Part shown: one piece after another, positions 34,905 through 43,770 of the stretch
How the letters are laid out: the number at the start of each line of letters is the position of its first letter
Position numbering within the stretch: the stretch's first letter is position 1
NCBI GenBank assembly: GCA_019119045.1
Contig: DWXS01000031.1
Span: 28,615 to 92,614, forward strand
DNA from: Candidatus Mailhella merdavium
GTDB lineage: Bacteria > Desulfobacterota > Desulfovibrionia > Desulfovibrionales > Desulfovibrionaceae
DNA length: 64,000 nt
Direction: 5' to 3'
Position numbers and translations under genes: made by a program
Notes under the pieces: model-generated
Told to the model about the DNA's origin: nothing
Database searches by the model: none
Seen by the model: only the letters and a program-made list of their open reading frames with translations

Positions 34905-36905
34905 TTAGATGATATTACCAGCACACCACGCGGTATCTGTGGCATTGCGGATATTGGCCGGGCCCATGCAGTCGCCGGCGTTAATCACGTCAAAGGCCGT
35001 TCCCTGGAACGAATCGCGCAATTCCGCAAGCGGCTTGGAACCGGCAGAAATGATCACGGTATCGGCCTTGAAGAATCTGCTGCCGCCTTCTTTATCGACA
35101 GCAGCAACGCCTTCCGGAGTAATTTCCGTACATCTGGTGTCCACCTGAACATCCACGCCGTTCTTGTTCATATACTCTTCAAGGCTCATGCGTTCGGCAA
35201 TTTCCGACTTGGGAGCAAAGAAATGCCCCATTTCCAGCACGGTCACCTTCTTCCCCTTTTCCGCAAGAGAAATGCCGAGTTCGCAACCGACGGAGCCGCC
35301 GCCCACGATGACGATATTGGTACCCATCTTTTCCTCGTTGCCGAAGACATCCCAGGCCATCACCACGTTATCGCCATGAATCCCCGGAATGGGAGGAACT
35401 GCCTGTTCCGCGCCTACCGCCACGATGACGGCGTCATAATTGGCTTCGGAAATAACGGCGGCCGTAACTTCGGATTCCAGCAGAATCTTGATGCTCTCAC
35501 GCTGGCGTACCTGATGGATGAAGTATTCCCGCAAGGCATGAATTTCCTTTTTGAACCACAGATGTTCGGGATAAATGGCCGTCTGACCGCCAAGGAAGGC
35601 GCGCTTTTCAAACAGCGTAACATCATGCCCCTTGTCGGCGGCAGAAATGGCAGCCTGCATACCGGCAATACCGCCCCCGATTACGGCAACGCGCTTACGG
35701 CCATTAAAGCGGAATGCTCGTACACGCGCACTGCCCTGACCGACCAGAGGATTCACGGAGCAGCGGTTGTCGAAAGTCGCGTCGTTCAGAATGGTCACTT
35801 CCGTGGTAAGCGCGTTGCGACGGCCGCCGTCCACACAGAAATCGCAATGAATGCAGGGACGAATATCCTTTTCACGTCCGGCACGGATCTTGTTGACCCA
35901 CTCAGGATCGGCGATGGCCTGACGGGCCATGAGGATATAATCGGCCTTCCCCTCGGCAAGAATGCTTTCAGCCAGCTCGGGATTATGAATCGAGCCTATG
36001 ACGCCTACGGGCTTTTTGACCCCCGCCTTTTTGAGCGCCATGGAACCATCCACGTTATGACCGGGAGCGACAAAACATGTCGGATGCATTTTCGGGCGGG
36101 CATGAGCATCCAGTCTGGTTCCGCAGGACACATGGAACATATCTACATATTCTTCCATGATAAGAGCCTGACACGCCGCATCATCGGGAGTAATGCCGCC
36201 CTCTGCCCTGTCGTTGCCGTTCATGCGGATTTCTATGACCATGGAGTCCCCGACGACTTCACGGATTCGTCTGATGACCATGAGCGGGAAACGCACCCTG
36301 TTTTCCACGCTTCCGCCGTACTGATCAGTACGGTGGTTGCTCAGGGGAGACAGGAAATTGTTCATAAGCCAGCCATGACCATAGTGGAGCATGATGGCGT
36401 CAAATCCGGCCCGCTTGGCATCCGCCGCAGCGGTAACATACATCTGCGCCACATCCTCCATATCTTCCTCTGTCATCTCGCGAACCATGCGCCCGTTGTA
36501 CATGAAGGAACTCGGCCCCATGAGATCACAGGTGCCTGCAAGAGCGCAGATACCGGGATGATAAATTTCACAGGCAGTATTCATGCCGAAAGCATGAACC
36601 GATCGCTGCAAAATGTGCATGAATGTAAAGCCCTTGGACTTTTCATCAAGACGAATGGTGCCGAAATGCGCACTATGACTGGGAACTTCCACGGGAACAG
36701 CACAGGAGGCAAATCCGCCCCGGGCAAGATCGGTGTAATAATCTACGCCATAATCATTGATAGTGCCGTTGGCATCAGTGGAATAGGCGCCGGAAACCTG
36801 CATGGGGCCGACCATGATACGATTTTTATAAACAAGTTTTTTCTTGCCCACCGTCAGAGGCTGAAACAGATGAGGATATTTTTCCAGATACATGGGCTTG
36901 GACAT
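34905..36905 (-). CDS. OYE-family Fe-S flavoenzyme (2,4-dienoyl-CoA/enoate reductase type)
   Basis: A 666-residue protein starting MSKPMYLEKY at 36905, after AAGGAG. Residues 1-360 form the FMN-binding Old-Yellow-Enzyme barrel (YHPGICA; AIMLHYGHGWLMNNFLSPLSNHRTDQYGGS). RPCIHCDFC with a later RCSVNP supplies [4Fe-4S] cysteines near residue 355-390. The rest is a FAD/NAD(P) domain (VAVIGGGIAGMQAAISAADKGHDVTLFEK; NIVIVGGGSVGCELG; NAGDCMGPANI). The same layout occurs in FadH, trimethylamine dehydrogenase, clostridial enoate reductase and the bile-acid enzymes BaiCD/BaiH. It probably reduces a C=C bond of an imported carboxylic acid or its CoA ester. It is divergent from a LysR gene with an operator-like palindrome between them. 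Confidence 0.9.
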   Translation of the reverse strand: MSKPMYLEKYPHLFQPLTVGKKKLVYKNRIMVGPMQVSGAYSTDANGTINDYGVDYYTDLARGGFASCAVPVEVPSHSAHFGTIRLDEKSKGFTFMHILQRSVHAFGMNTACEIYHPGICALAGTCDLMGPSSFMYNGRMVREMTEEDMEDVAQMYVTAAADAKRAGFDAIMLHYGHGWLMNNFLSPLSNHRTDQYGGSVENRVRFPLMVIRRIREVVGDSMVIEIRMNGNDRAEGGITPDDAACQALIMEEYVDMFHVSCGTRLDAHARPKMHPTCFVAPGHNVDGSMALKKAGVKKPVGVIGSIHNPELAESILAEGKADYILMARQAIADPEWVNKIRAGREKDIRPCIHCDFCVDGGRRNALTTEVTILNDATFDNRCSVNPLVGQGSARVRAFRFNGRKRVAVIGGGIAGMQAAISAADKGHDVTLFEKRAFLGGQTAIYPEHLWFKKEIHALREYFIHQVRQRESIKILLESEVTAAVISEANYDAVIVAVGAEQAVPPIPGIHGDNVVMAWDVFGNEEKMGTNIVIVGGGSVGCELGISLAEKGKKVTVLEMGHFFAPKSEIAERMSLEEYMNKNGVDVQVDTRCTEITPEGVAAVDKEGGSRFFKADTVIISAGSKPLAELRDSFQGTAFDVINAGDCMGPANIRNATDTAWCAGNII

Positions 36906-36979
36906 GAGCAACTCCTTGTGTGATGCGTTCAGGATCAGTTGGTATTTATCCTTATACGGTCTTCTTATTTCCTCATCTA

Positions 36980-37006
36980 TTGACCACGATATGATAGTGG
37001 TATAAA
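36980..37006 (+). promoter_or_regulatory. LysR-type operator/promoter between divergent genes
   Basis: ACCAC (36983-36987) and GTGGT (36997-37001) form an inverted repeat spaced by nine bases. It is embedded in TTGACC (36980) and TATAAA (37001), which would be promoter elements for the LysR gene although their 15-bp spacing is short. The AT-rich tract to the right contrasts with the GC-rich genome. LysR proteins usually bind such dyads in divergent promoters. Confidence 0.5.
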
Positions 37007-37066
37007 AAAATAATTGATACCAGACCGCCATATCCGGCCACGCGCCCCTCTTTTCAAGGAGCAGAA

Positions 37067-37996
37067 ATGCAGCTTCATTATCTTGAATACTTCGTTCAAG
37101 CCGTAGAATGCCGCTCACTGAACCGGGCGGCGCGAAAGCTGGACGTCAGTCCGCAGGCCCTTTGCGCAGGAGTAGCCGCCCTGGAAAAAAAGCTGGGCTA
37201 CCCCCTCCTGGAACGTTCCCCGTCGGGAGTACGTCCCACCAAGAACGGTGAAATTGTCTTCAAGGATGCCTACGAGCTGGGAGAAATGTTTCATAAATGG
37301 CGTTCTCTGTCGCGAAATCAGACAAAAGATACGATCATGGTCAAGCTCGGAGCATCGACAACGCTGATGCGCTGGCTGGTTCCTCAGATCATTTTGCAGA
37401 TACAGCAGAAGTATCCTCACATATACCTCGAACTGTTTGAATCCTTTGTGGAACATGTGTTTCACACTGTCATCGATCAGCACATGCTGGGGCTGATCAC
37501 CTGCGTCAACGAAAGAGTGGAAAGCACCTATCGCGTCCGCCTTGCGCAAAACAATATGTCGTATATGGAAGGGCCTGAAGACGGATGCGTGGTCATTCTC
37601 AACAGGTCTCACGCCTTTGCGGAACTTCCCATCCTCACGTTCAGGGAACTGGCCGAGCTTCGTCTGGCCTTCAATCCGAAGCGGGATCAGTATTTTGTCT
37701 ATCGCGACATATGCAAATATTTTTCACCTTCAGGCATCATCCATATTCCTGAACAGGAAAATCTTCTTCGTCTCATTTCCATGGACGCCTCCATAGCGGC
37801 GGTTCTCCCCCGAAGCGTCCTGCGCTCTCCGGGCGGCTGGACGCAGCGGCTGTGTGCCAAGGATGTCGAGGATTTTCCCATGCCGGGCCGTATCTGGTTC
37901 ATCTACCCCAAGAATATGCATTCGACAGAAAAAATTGTGCAAAAAGGCATCGCCAATCTTCTGACGCATCTGAAAGCGGAGGAATCCGAGCAATAA
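37067..37996 (+). CDS. LysR-family transcriptional regulator
   Basis: A 309-residue protein. The N-terminal winged helix-turn-helix (LHYLEYFVQAVECRSLNRAARKLDVSPQALCAGVAALEKKLGYPLLERSPSGVRPT) is clear. A periplasmic-binding-protein-like effector domain follows (about 90-300; VKLGASTTLMRWLVPQIILQIQQKYP). AAGGAG lies just before the ATG. It is transcribed away from the flavoenzyme gene, the classic layout for regulating the neighbour, and probably also the TRAP operon that converges on it. The ligand is not known; a substrate of the adjacent transporter is likely. Confidence 0.93.
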   Translation: MQLHYLEYFVQAVECRSLNRAARKLDVSPQALCAGVAALEKKLGYPLLERSPSGVRPTKNGEIVFKDAYELGEMFHKWRSLSRNQTKDTIMVKLGASTTLMRWLVPQIILQIQQKYPHIYLELFESFVEHVFHTVIDQHMLGLITCVNERVESTYRVRLAQNNMSYMEGPEDGCVVILNRSHAFAELPILTFRELAELRLAFNPKRDQYFVYRDICKYFSPSGIIHIPEQENLLRLISMDASIAAVLPRSVLRSPGGWTQRLCAKDVEDFPMPGRIWFIYPKNMHSTEKIVQKGIANLLTHLKAEESEQ

Positions 37997-38443
37997 TTCT
38001 CTGTAAATGACATGCTGCCCGCAAGTTCGCAGTCGGAAAGCTCCTGCGCTCCCTGCCGCAATGTGCCGCATAAAAAGCAGATATCAGACCATAAGCGGCC
38101 GTGAAGACATATTGTCTCTCACGGAATATTGGTCTGACAAAACAGACGAACAGGCTGAATTCGCCGTGCTGTTCATCACAACGCTTCTTTGACTTGCAGC
38201 CGCCTGCGGATATCAGAACGCAACATGCTCGACCGATTCCCCCGTTGAACGGAACGCCCCCGTCGACCAGAAGCGTTCCGGAGCTGCAGATGCTTCTGAA
38301 TGGTGTAAAACCCAGAAGCGGAGTCCGACGATCAGGCGGACTCCGCTTTATGAATTGCGGCAACATATTTTCAGCGGCATATCGAGAAGCTGTTCTTTTC
38401 CCGCGCATATGCAGCAATGGGCCGCAAGCTGCACTGCAAAGAT
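37997..38443. other. Convergent gap between LysR gene and dctP
   Basis: About 447 bp. The only clear element is the bidirectional terminator at 38316-38349. Small ORFs across it are shadows of dctP or lack features. Confidence 0.55.
38316..38349 (+). terminator. Bidirectional terminator (LysR gene / TRAP operon)
   Basis: AAGCGGAGTCCG and CGGACTCCGCTT form a perfect 12-bp stem with a 9-base loop. T-rich sequence follows on the plus strand (TTTA). On the minus strand TTTT comes 7 bp later (TTCTGGGTTTT). Confidence 0.75.
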
Positions 38444-39493
38444 TTATTCTGCGGCATATGTGGCGTTGGCTTCTTCCATGCACTTTTCAAACAGCTCAAT
38501 CGCTTCCCTGGCACGGGTGAGGCCGCGTTCTTCCATACCGGCAATCCACTGTTCCCGGAAAGGATACAACAGTTCGGCCATCTTGGCCTGCTCTTCGGCA
38601 GACATCTCATTCATATGGCACTTGTTGTTGGAAAGCACATAGTCCACAGATTCCTTGATGGCTGCGTCAACGGTGAGCCCAATCTGTCTGGACATGGCTT
38701 CACCGGTCGTTTCTTCCAGAATCTTCTGCAGATCGGGAGGCAGAGAATCCCACACGGAACGGTTCATGACCATGTAATGATAGCCGGGAGCGATCGGATA
38801 ATCCAGGATTTCGGTGAGTACTTCATAAAGCTTGAAGGGCTGAAGAATGGTAAGAGCCATGAGCGACGTGTCCGTCTGACCGCGCTGGATGCTCATATAG
38901 ATATCCGGGGGAGCCACAAAGATAGGTACCGCCCCGAATTTCGTGATGAGTTCGTCCGCTCCGGAAATGTGATAATTGATCTTTTTCCCCTTAAGATCCT
39001 CAACCGTACGGATGGGCGCATTGGATGTGAGCATCATGGGGCCGGTACTCCAGATGGTGAGGAGCTTGGTATTGGAGTTGTCGAGATCGGATTTCACCCA
39101 GTCGTTCTGCGTGACATATTTATAGAAGCCCATGCTGGCGGCGAGGCTGCTTTTTCCGGAAATATTGGCTTCACCCGTATCGGAATAGCCGTACAGGCCG
39201 GGGTTGGCGCCAAACAGGCTGTGTCCGATATCCACACGTCCCTTGACGACGGCATCGGGCACATCCTTGGATGTACAGATGGAACCCGGCGTATAATATA
39301 CGATTCTCAAGCGTCCGTTACTGCGCTTTTCCACTTCCTGCATCCATGGTTCCCATACCTTCTGATAGACGACGTGGTTTTCGCGATAGCCTTCGCTGGT
39401 GAAGGTCAGCTCGTAGGGGCGTTCGGCAGCCTGCGCGGCTGCGGGGCACAACAATGAGAGCGCCAGCAGAGGGAGAAACAGATTCTTTTTCAT
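38444..39493 (-). CDS. TRAP transporter substrate-binding protein (DctP family)
   Basis: A 349-residue periplasmic protein starting at the ATG at 39493 (MKKNLFLPLLALSLLCPAAAQAAE; signal peptidase site after AQA). An ATG nine bases earlier sits directly on the AAGGAG box, so the internal one is preferred. The mature part shows DctP features: LTFTSEGYRENH, LKGKKINYHISGADELITKFGAVPIFVAPPDIYMSIQRGQTDTSL and PYHYMVMN-like APGYHYMVMNRSVWDSL. The arginine that normally grips a carboxylate is not confidently placed. It presumably captures the substrate of the island, most likely an organic acid. Confidence 0.93.
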   Translation of the reverse strand: MKKNLFLPLLALSLLCPAAAQAAERPYELTFTSEGYRENHVVYQKVWEPWMQEVEKRSNGRLRIVYYTPGSICTSKDVPDAVVKGRVDIGHSLFGANPGLYGYSDTGEANISGKSSLAASMGFYKYVTQNDWVKSDLDNSNTKLLTIWSTGPMMLTSNAPIRTVEDLKGKKINYHISGADELITKFGAVPIFVAPPDIYMSIQRGQTDTSLMALTILQPFKLYEVLTEILDYPIAPGYHYMVMNRSVWDSLPPDLQKILEETTGEAMSRQIGLTVDAAIKESVDYVLSNNKCHMNEMSAEEQAKMAELLYPFREQWIAGMEERGLTRAREAIELFEKCMEEANATYAAE

Positions 39494-39529
39494 ATGACTC
39501 ATCTCCTTATTAAGGTAGCTTTCCGACTG

Positions 39530-41428
39530 TTAGAAGAATGTATTCGGCAGCCAGAGGGCAATCTGCGGGAATATGGTAAGCAGCACGATAAGAAACGCGA
39601 TGCACAGGAAGAACAGCCATACATTCCTGAATATGGCTCCCATGGGAACATCTTTTGCCATGGAACTGATACCGAATACGTTTATACCCACGGGAGGCGT
39701 GATCACCGCCATTTCCGTAAGCAGCACGATAATTGTTCCAAACCATACCGGGTCAAAATTCAAAGCCTGTATGGTTGGGAAAACGGTAGGCAGCGTGAGG
39801 AGCAGAAGGGGCAACACGTTCATCATACAGCCCATGATGATGTAAAAGACAACAATGATGAAGAAGATGATGTAGCGATTAACTTCAAGACCGGAAACAT
39901 ACTGAGCCAGCGTGACCGTAATGCGCGTATAGGCAAGGAATACGCCGAGCAGCGATACGCACATGAGGATGAACAACAGCTTGCCCGCAATAAAGACCGA
40001 ACTTTTCAGGCAGTCCCTGGTCTGTGGCCAGCTGATGCGCCGGGTGGCCAGGGAATACAGCCAAACGGCCACGGAGCCGATAGCCCCCGCCTCAGCCGCG
40101 CTGAAAAACCCGCCGAGGATCCCCCCCATGATGATAAAAATAAGCAGCAGAATGGGAAGCATGCCTGTAAGGGAGTGTATCTTCTCCTTCATACTGTGAC
40201 TTTCGCCACGAGGCAGAATTTCCGGATGCCTGCGTGCGGTGATGAGCAGCACAAGGATGAACAGAGAACTCAGAATAATGCCGGGAATGACGCCGGCCAT
40301 GAACAGGCGTCCCGTGGAAGTTTCCGTAACGATGGCATAGATGATGAAGCTCAGACTCGGCGGAATAAGCACGCCGAGCGTGCCGCCGCAGGCCAGTGTG
40401 GCACAGGAAAATGCAGGATCATAGCCATGCTTACGCATTTCGGGCAGGGCTACCGAGGCCATGGTTACGCCGCAGGCCAGCGAATCGCCGCAAATAGCGG
40501 CAAAGCCGGCACAACCGATAATGGCGGCAATACCGAGAGAGGCGGGCGTTCTGCCCATCCAGATCCGGGCGGCCTTGAACATATCGGAGCTGATACCGGA
40601 AACCAGCGACAGTTCGCCCATCAGACAGAAGAGCGGCACCACGGCAAGCGTGGCGGAAAAGGCTGAACTGTAGGAAGTCATGCTCAAGGTATTGAAATGG
40701 GTAATGACGTCGGGCCGCAGACAGAGGAGACCAATAAAGCCGGAAATGCCCATAGCATACCCTAAGGGGAATCCTATGAACAGCACCACCATAAAGAAGA
40801 GCATTCCGAAAACGCCCAACTGCGCGCGGGTGGGGAAAATACCGGCATATTCCAGAATCCACGGAAACAATGCCGTAAGTACAGTGATGAGCACAATGAG
40901 AGGAATGAACCAGCCGACACCGTCCTTCATGATACCAATGAAGCAGCGCAAGGTTTTGACCAGCAATGTGCATGCAAAAATCACCATGCAGAACCCGAAG
41001 AACAGCATGGGAACAAAAAGAGGGATATGAAGCGTGGATGTAACTTCCGTGCCGCCGATCTTTTCAAAGGCGAGAATCAGAATTTCCCATCCCAGAATGG
41101 AAAAGAACACCAGGCCCATGAATTCGAACAGCGCATCAAGAAACTGCCTCACACGTGGAGAAAAACGCTGGTAGAGAAAATCAATGGCGATATGCCGATC
41201 CCGGCAGGAAACGACGATCATGCCGGAAACGGCAAGAGTTCCCATCATAAGTTCCTGAATTTCAAACGCTCCCGGGAAATAGGAACCCGCATGTCTGAGA
41301 AACACATCTACGGCTACGGGCACGGCAAGCAGCACCAGAGACACCGCACCGATAACCAGAGCAATAGTATAGATGACTGTCATAACAGGTTCAAACAGTT
41401 CTGATTGTCTTACCTCTGTATCTGCCAT
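39530..41428 (-). CDS. TRAP transporter fused small/large permease (DctQM)
   Basis: A 632-residue membrane protein. Residues 1-175 are a DctQ domain with four helices (VAVDVFLRHAG; FEIQELMMGTLAVSGMIVVSCRDRHIAIDFLYQRFSPRVRQ). Residues 195-632 are a DctM domain of about 12 helices (GFPLGYAMGISGFIGL; GCAGFAAICGDSLACGVTMASVALPEMRKHGYDPAFSCATLACGGTLGVLIPPSL). QM fusions are known in this family. It takes up the DctP-bound solute with a cation gradient. AGGAG precedes the ATG. It is 36 bp upstream of dctP in the transcript and 156 bp downstream of the amidohydrolase-like gene. Confidence 0.95.
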   Translation of the reverse strand: MADTEVRQSELFEPVMTVIYTIALVIGAVSLVLLAVPVAVDVFLRHAGSYFPGAFEIQELMMGTLAVSGMIVVSCRDRHIAIDFLYQRFSPRVRQFLDALFEFMGLVFFSILGWEILILAFEKIGGTEVTSTLHIPLFVPMLFFGFCMVIFACTLLVKTLRCFIGIMKDGVGWFIPLIVLITVLTALFPWILEYAGIFPTRAQLGVFGMLFFMVVLFIGFPLGYAMGISGFIGLLCLRPDVITHFNTLSMTSYSSAFSATLAVVPLFCLMGELSLVSGISSDMFKAARIWMGRTPASLGIAAIIGCAGFAAICGDSLACGVTMASVALPEMRKHGYDPAFSCATLACGGTLGVLIPPSLSFIIYAIVTETSTGRLFMAGVIPGIILSSLFILVLLITARRHPEILPRGESHSMKEKIHSLTGMLPILLLIFIIMGGILGGFFSAAEAGAIGSVAVWLYSLATRRISWPQTRDCLKSSVFIAGKLLFILMCVSLLGVFLAYTRITVTLAQYVSGLEVNRYIIFFIIVVFYIIMGCMMNVLPLLLLTLPTVFPTIQALNFDPVWFGTIIVLLTEMAVITPPVGINVFGISSMAKDVPMGAIFRNVWLFFLCIAFLIVLLTIFPQIALWLPNTFF

Positions 41429-41584
41429 GTGCGACTCCTATGACTAACAACCATGACTCACCTGAACGCTGGTTTCAGGCATCCCATATTCCACACATCC
41501 TCACCGTAAACGCTATGCAGGCAGTGCGTATTTCGGCAAAGATCATCCCGAATGAATTAGTACGCGCTTATGAAGTCGAGACGT

Positions 41585-42445
41585 TCAAAACTTCAGAAGA
41601 CGAGCAGCGTTACCGTACAGAGAAAGCTGAAGGGCTTCTTCATCCCATGCTTTTTCCTTCCAGAGGCGAACCGCTTCTTCAAGACCTCGAACAGGATAGG
41701 AACTGGCAAAAAGCACCTGCCGCTTCAAGGCAGTATTGAATGCGGGCATGACATCCACTGAGGGCATGAACGGAAGGTAGAAAAAGAAATCAGGTACCCA
41801 GTACAGATTGGGATACTTGAAGGAAACCGCCGCCATGGAACTATAATGCGGCCAACACGCATGAGGAACAAGAAAGGCAGTCCCCTTATGACGGGATAGC
41901 ACATGCTCCAGCCGCATGGGGTCGGAATAGCTGAGATCCGAACCAATCAGATAGCTCATGGTAATCATGACGAAAATACCGAGGGACTCCGCAGTCTCGT
42001 ATATCGGCTCCAGCCTCGGATCATCACAGTAACACGGCTCGCTGCACCAGCCGGGTTCTATGGAAATTCCACGCATTCCCAGCTCGCGCACGCTGCGTTC
42101 CGCTATTTTAGGGGCCATGGGATCGAGCGCATCCAGAGCCGCAACGCCGAATAACCGTCCCTTGTACAGATTAACCAGTTCGTAAAGTACGTCGGGGCCG
42201 ACATACCCTTTGCTGAAACTGCTCGAACTGGTGGAAGCTCTCCCGCAGACGACGGCATAATCGATGCCGGCGGCATCCATTTCATCCATAAACACAGAGA
42301 GATCTCTCGTGGTTACCGAGCGGGGGGGAATGTAGCCGTACATCTGGCCAGGATATTGCGGATCAAATCCTGAAGCCCTGACATCGAACGGCCCCATCGA
42401 AAGAAATTCCTTAAAGGGGGGACGAATACGAAAGTCAATAATCAT
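41585..42445 (-). CDS. Amidohydrolase-fold protein lacking usual metal ligands
   Basis: A 286-residue protein starting MIIDFRIRPPFKEFL at 42445, with AGGA seven bases upstream; the upstream ATG of the track has no such site. The order of blocks follows the amidohydrolase_2 (ACMSD-like) TIM barrel: GVAALDALDPM, MRGISIEPGWCSEP, IFVMITMSYLIGSDLSY, AFLVPHACWPH and VLFASSYPVRG. However, the N-terminal H-x-H is replaced by FRIR, and the usual (G/T)(S/T)DYP aspartate by SSYP. The family normally hydrolyses or decarboxylates ring compounds using a metal; this member may use another mechanism or act as a binding protein. It is first in the TRAP operon. Confidence 0.75.
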   Translation of the reverse strand: MIIDFRIRPPFKEFLSMGPFDVRASGFDPQYPGQMYGYIPPRSVTTRDLSVFMDEMDAAGIDYAVVCGRASTSSSSFSKGYVGPDVLYELVNLYKGRLFGVAALDALDPMAPKIAERSVRELGMRGISIEPGWCSEPCYCDDPRLEPIYETAESLGIFVMITMSYLIGSDLSYSDPMRLEHVLSRHKGTAFLVPHACWPHYSSMAAVSFKYPNLYWVPDFFFYLPFMPSVDVMPAFNTALKRQVLFASSYPVRGLEEAVRLWKEKAWDEEALQLSLYGNAARLLKF

Positions 42446-42529
42446 GGTACAATCCTGCCTGACGGCTGTGAACTCCATAAAATCTATTTCACGTCAATGG
42501 GACACTAGCTAAAAAAATAACAAAAAAAA

Positions 42530-42557
42530 ATTCTGAATTCCTTGATGCCGGTGTCAA
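42530..42557 (-). promoter_or_regulatory. Candidate promoter of the amidohydrolase-TRAP operon
   Basis: On the minus strand a consensus TTGACA (42552-42557) is followed after 16 bp by CAGAAT (42530-42535), in an unusually AT-rich stretch 85 bp upstream of the start codon. The -10 is a weak match. Confidence 0.4.
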
Positions 42558-42954
42558 TTTTTTCTTGATACCCGACACCTTGCACCGCAAAGTAAAGGCA
42601 CAGCGATAACATGCTATAATTATTTGATATAAATATAGTTTACCTAAATTGTCGTTGCGTATACGTCTCTTCACGGCCGGAGCGTTCACTGGTATTCATG
42701 TTTTTTTTATTTCAAAGGATATCCCAAACCACACCTGTATAATTTTTTGCGAAACACGGCCTCTGAACAGGATTTGTCGGAGTATGGAGCCCTGATCTGC
42801 ATGAGCCGGGAACGCGGAAAAAGAACCATAATGTAATTTATTTCACAAAATAATGAGGCTGTTCCGGAACAAGAGCCCAGTACTGCACAGTTCCCGTATT
42901 ATACGACGGCTACCTGAACACGTTTTCCGTATATTCCTGGTATCCGTTAGGAAC

Positions 42955-43085
42955 ATTTTGCATTTGAAACCATCTGCCGGCAGGGCTCTGTATTCCGGCT
43001 CACAGGTCTCACATCGTAAATGAATTATAATTGCTCCCGCAGCGCAACGTAGTCTCTCCCTGCTCGATTCCGTAGCGTATCTCAG
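42955..43085 (-). repeat. Dispersed coding-like element, copy 3 (diverged)
   Basis: The minus-strand frame reads TESSRERLRCAAGAIIIHLR and then EPEYRALPAD. This lines up without gaps over 21 residues with copy 1 (PESREARLLRSAGATSNILRH, about 10 identities, AG and LR at the same positions) and roughly with its following EPYLSPAE. Nucleotide similarity is low apart from GGAATC and GGAGCAA blocks. Confidence 0.4.
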
Positions 43086-43136
43086 GAACGAAAAGCCCCG
43101 GGCATATCTTTCGGAACGTTCCAAGCAAAGGCTGTT

Positions 43137-43163
43137 AAAACTCCGCCCCGAAAAACGGGGCGG
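43137..43163 (-). terminator. Intrinsic terminator of the queuosine operon
   Basis: CCGCCCCG and CGGGGCGG form an 8-bp stem with an A5/T5 loop, followed on the minus strand by AGTTTTAAC. It lies about 95 bp after the queF stop. Confidence 0.75.
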
Positions 43164-43256
43164 ATCAGGGGAAGCATATGTATTTTCCGGCAGAGCGGAG
43201 GGGGAATGCCCGAATCCGCCCTTTCCGGAGCAATGCGGACGACGCGGGAAGTTCCG

Positions 43257-43769
43257 CTACAGATCATGCTGGCGCATGCGGTAGCGGGCGAGTTCCTCAT
43301 ACTGTGTGCCGGGGCGGCCGTAATTGGCGTAAGGCCAGATGGAGATCCCGCCTCTGGGCGTGAAAATCCCCGTTACCTCTATGTATTTTGGGTCCATGAG
43401 GCGAATGAGATCCTTCATGATCGCGTTCACGCAATCCTCATGAAAATCTCCGTGATTGCGGAAGCTGAAAAGATAAAGTTTCAGGCTCTTGCTCTCCACC
43501 ATCTTTTTGTCAGGCAGGTAGCTTATGCGTATTTCCGCAAAATCCGGCTGTCCGGTAATCGGGCAGAGACTGGTGAATTCCGGGCAGTTGAAACGAACCC
43601 AGTAATCGTTGTCGGGATGTTTGTTGCTGAAGGTCTCCAGCACTTCCGGGGCGTAATCGCTGCGATATTCCGTGCGTCTTCCAAGAAGACTCAGCCCCTC
43701 ATCGGCACGGGAAGCCCCGGACCCTTCCGCACTGTGGGCAGCGGCCCCTGCGTCCATTTCGGGTGTCAT
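43257..43769 (-). CDS. queF: NADPH-dependent 7-cyano-7-deazaguanine reductase QueF
   Basis: A 170-residue unimodular (YkvM-type) QueF that reduces preQ0 to preQ1. [16 protein letters not shown] carries the catalytic cysteine and following aspartate. [20 protein letters not shown] is the QueF motif E-S-K-(S/A)-x-K-x-(Y/F/W) plus the downstream histidine region. About 20 residues of Ala/Gly-rich sequence precede the conserved part. AAAGGAA precedes the ATG, which is one base after the transporter stop. It is cotranscribed with the transporter under a preQ1-type riboswitch. Confidence 0.95.
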   Translation of the reverse strand: MTPEMDAGAAAHSAEGSGASRADEGLSLLGRRTEYRSDYAPEVLETFSNKHPDNDYWVRFNCPEFTSLCPITGQPDFAEIRISYLPDKKMVESKSLKLYLFSFRNHGDFHEDCVNAIMKDLIRLMDPKYIEVTGIFTPRGGISIWPYANYGRPGTQYEELARYRMRQHDL

Positions 43770-43770
43770 G

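Larger units (their letters stand above)
42446..43256. other. Gap between amidohydrolase-like gene and queF
   Basis: About 810 bp. It contains an AT-rich block (42500-42720) with a candidate promoter for the TRAP operon, a GGTGTC...GACACC inverted repeat around 42550-42581, a minus-strand copy of the dispersed element (42960-43085) and the queF terminator. No recognised gene. Confidence 0.5.

Noticed and set aside
42489-42689. 66-residue minus-strand ORF upstream of the amidohydrolase-like gene
   Set aside because: It sits in an AT-rich promoter region, lacks a ribosome-binding site and has no family features.
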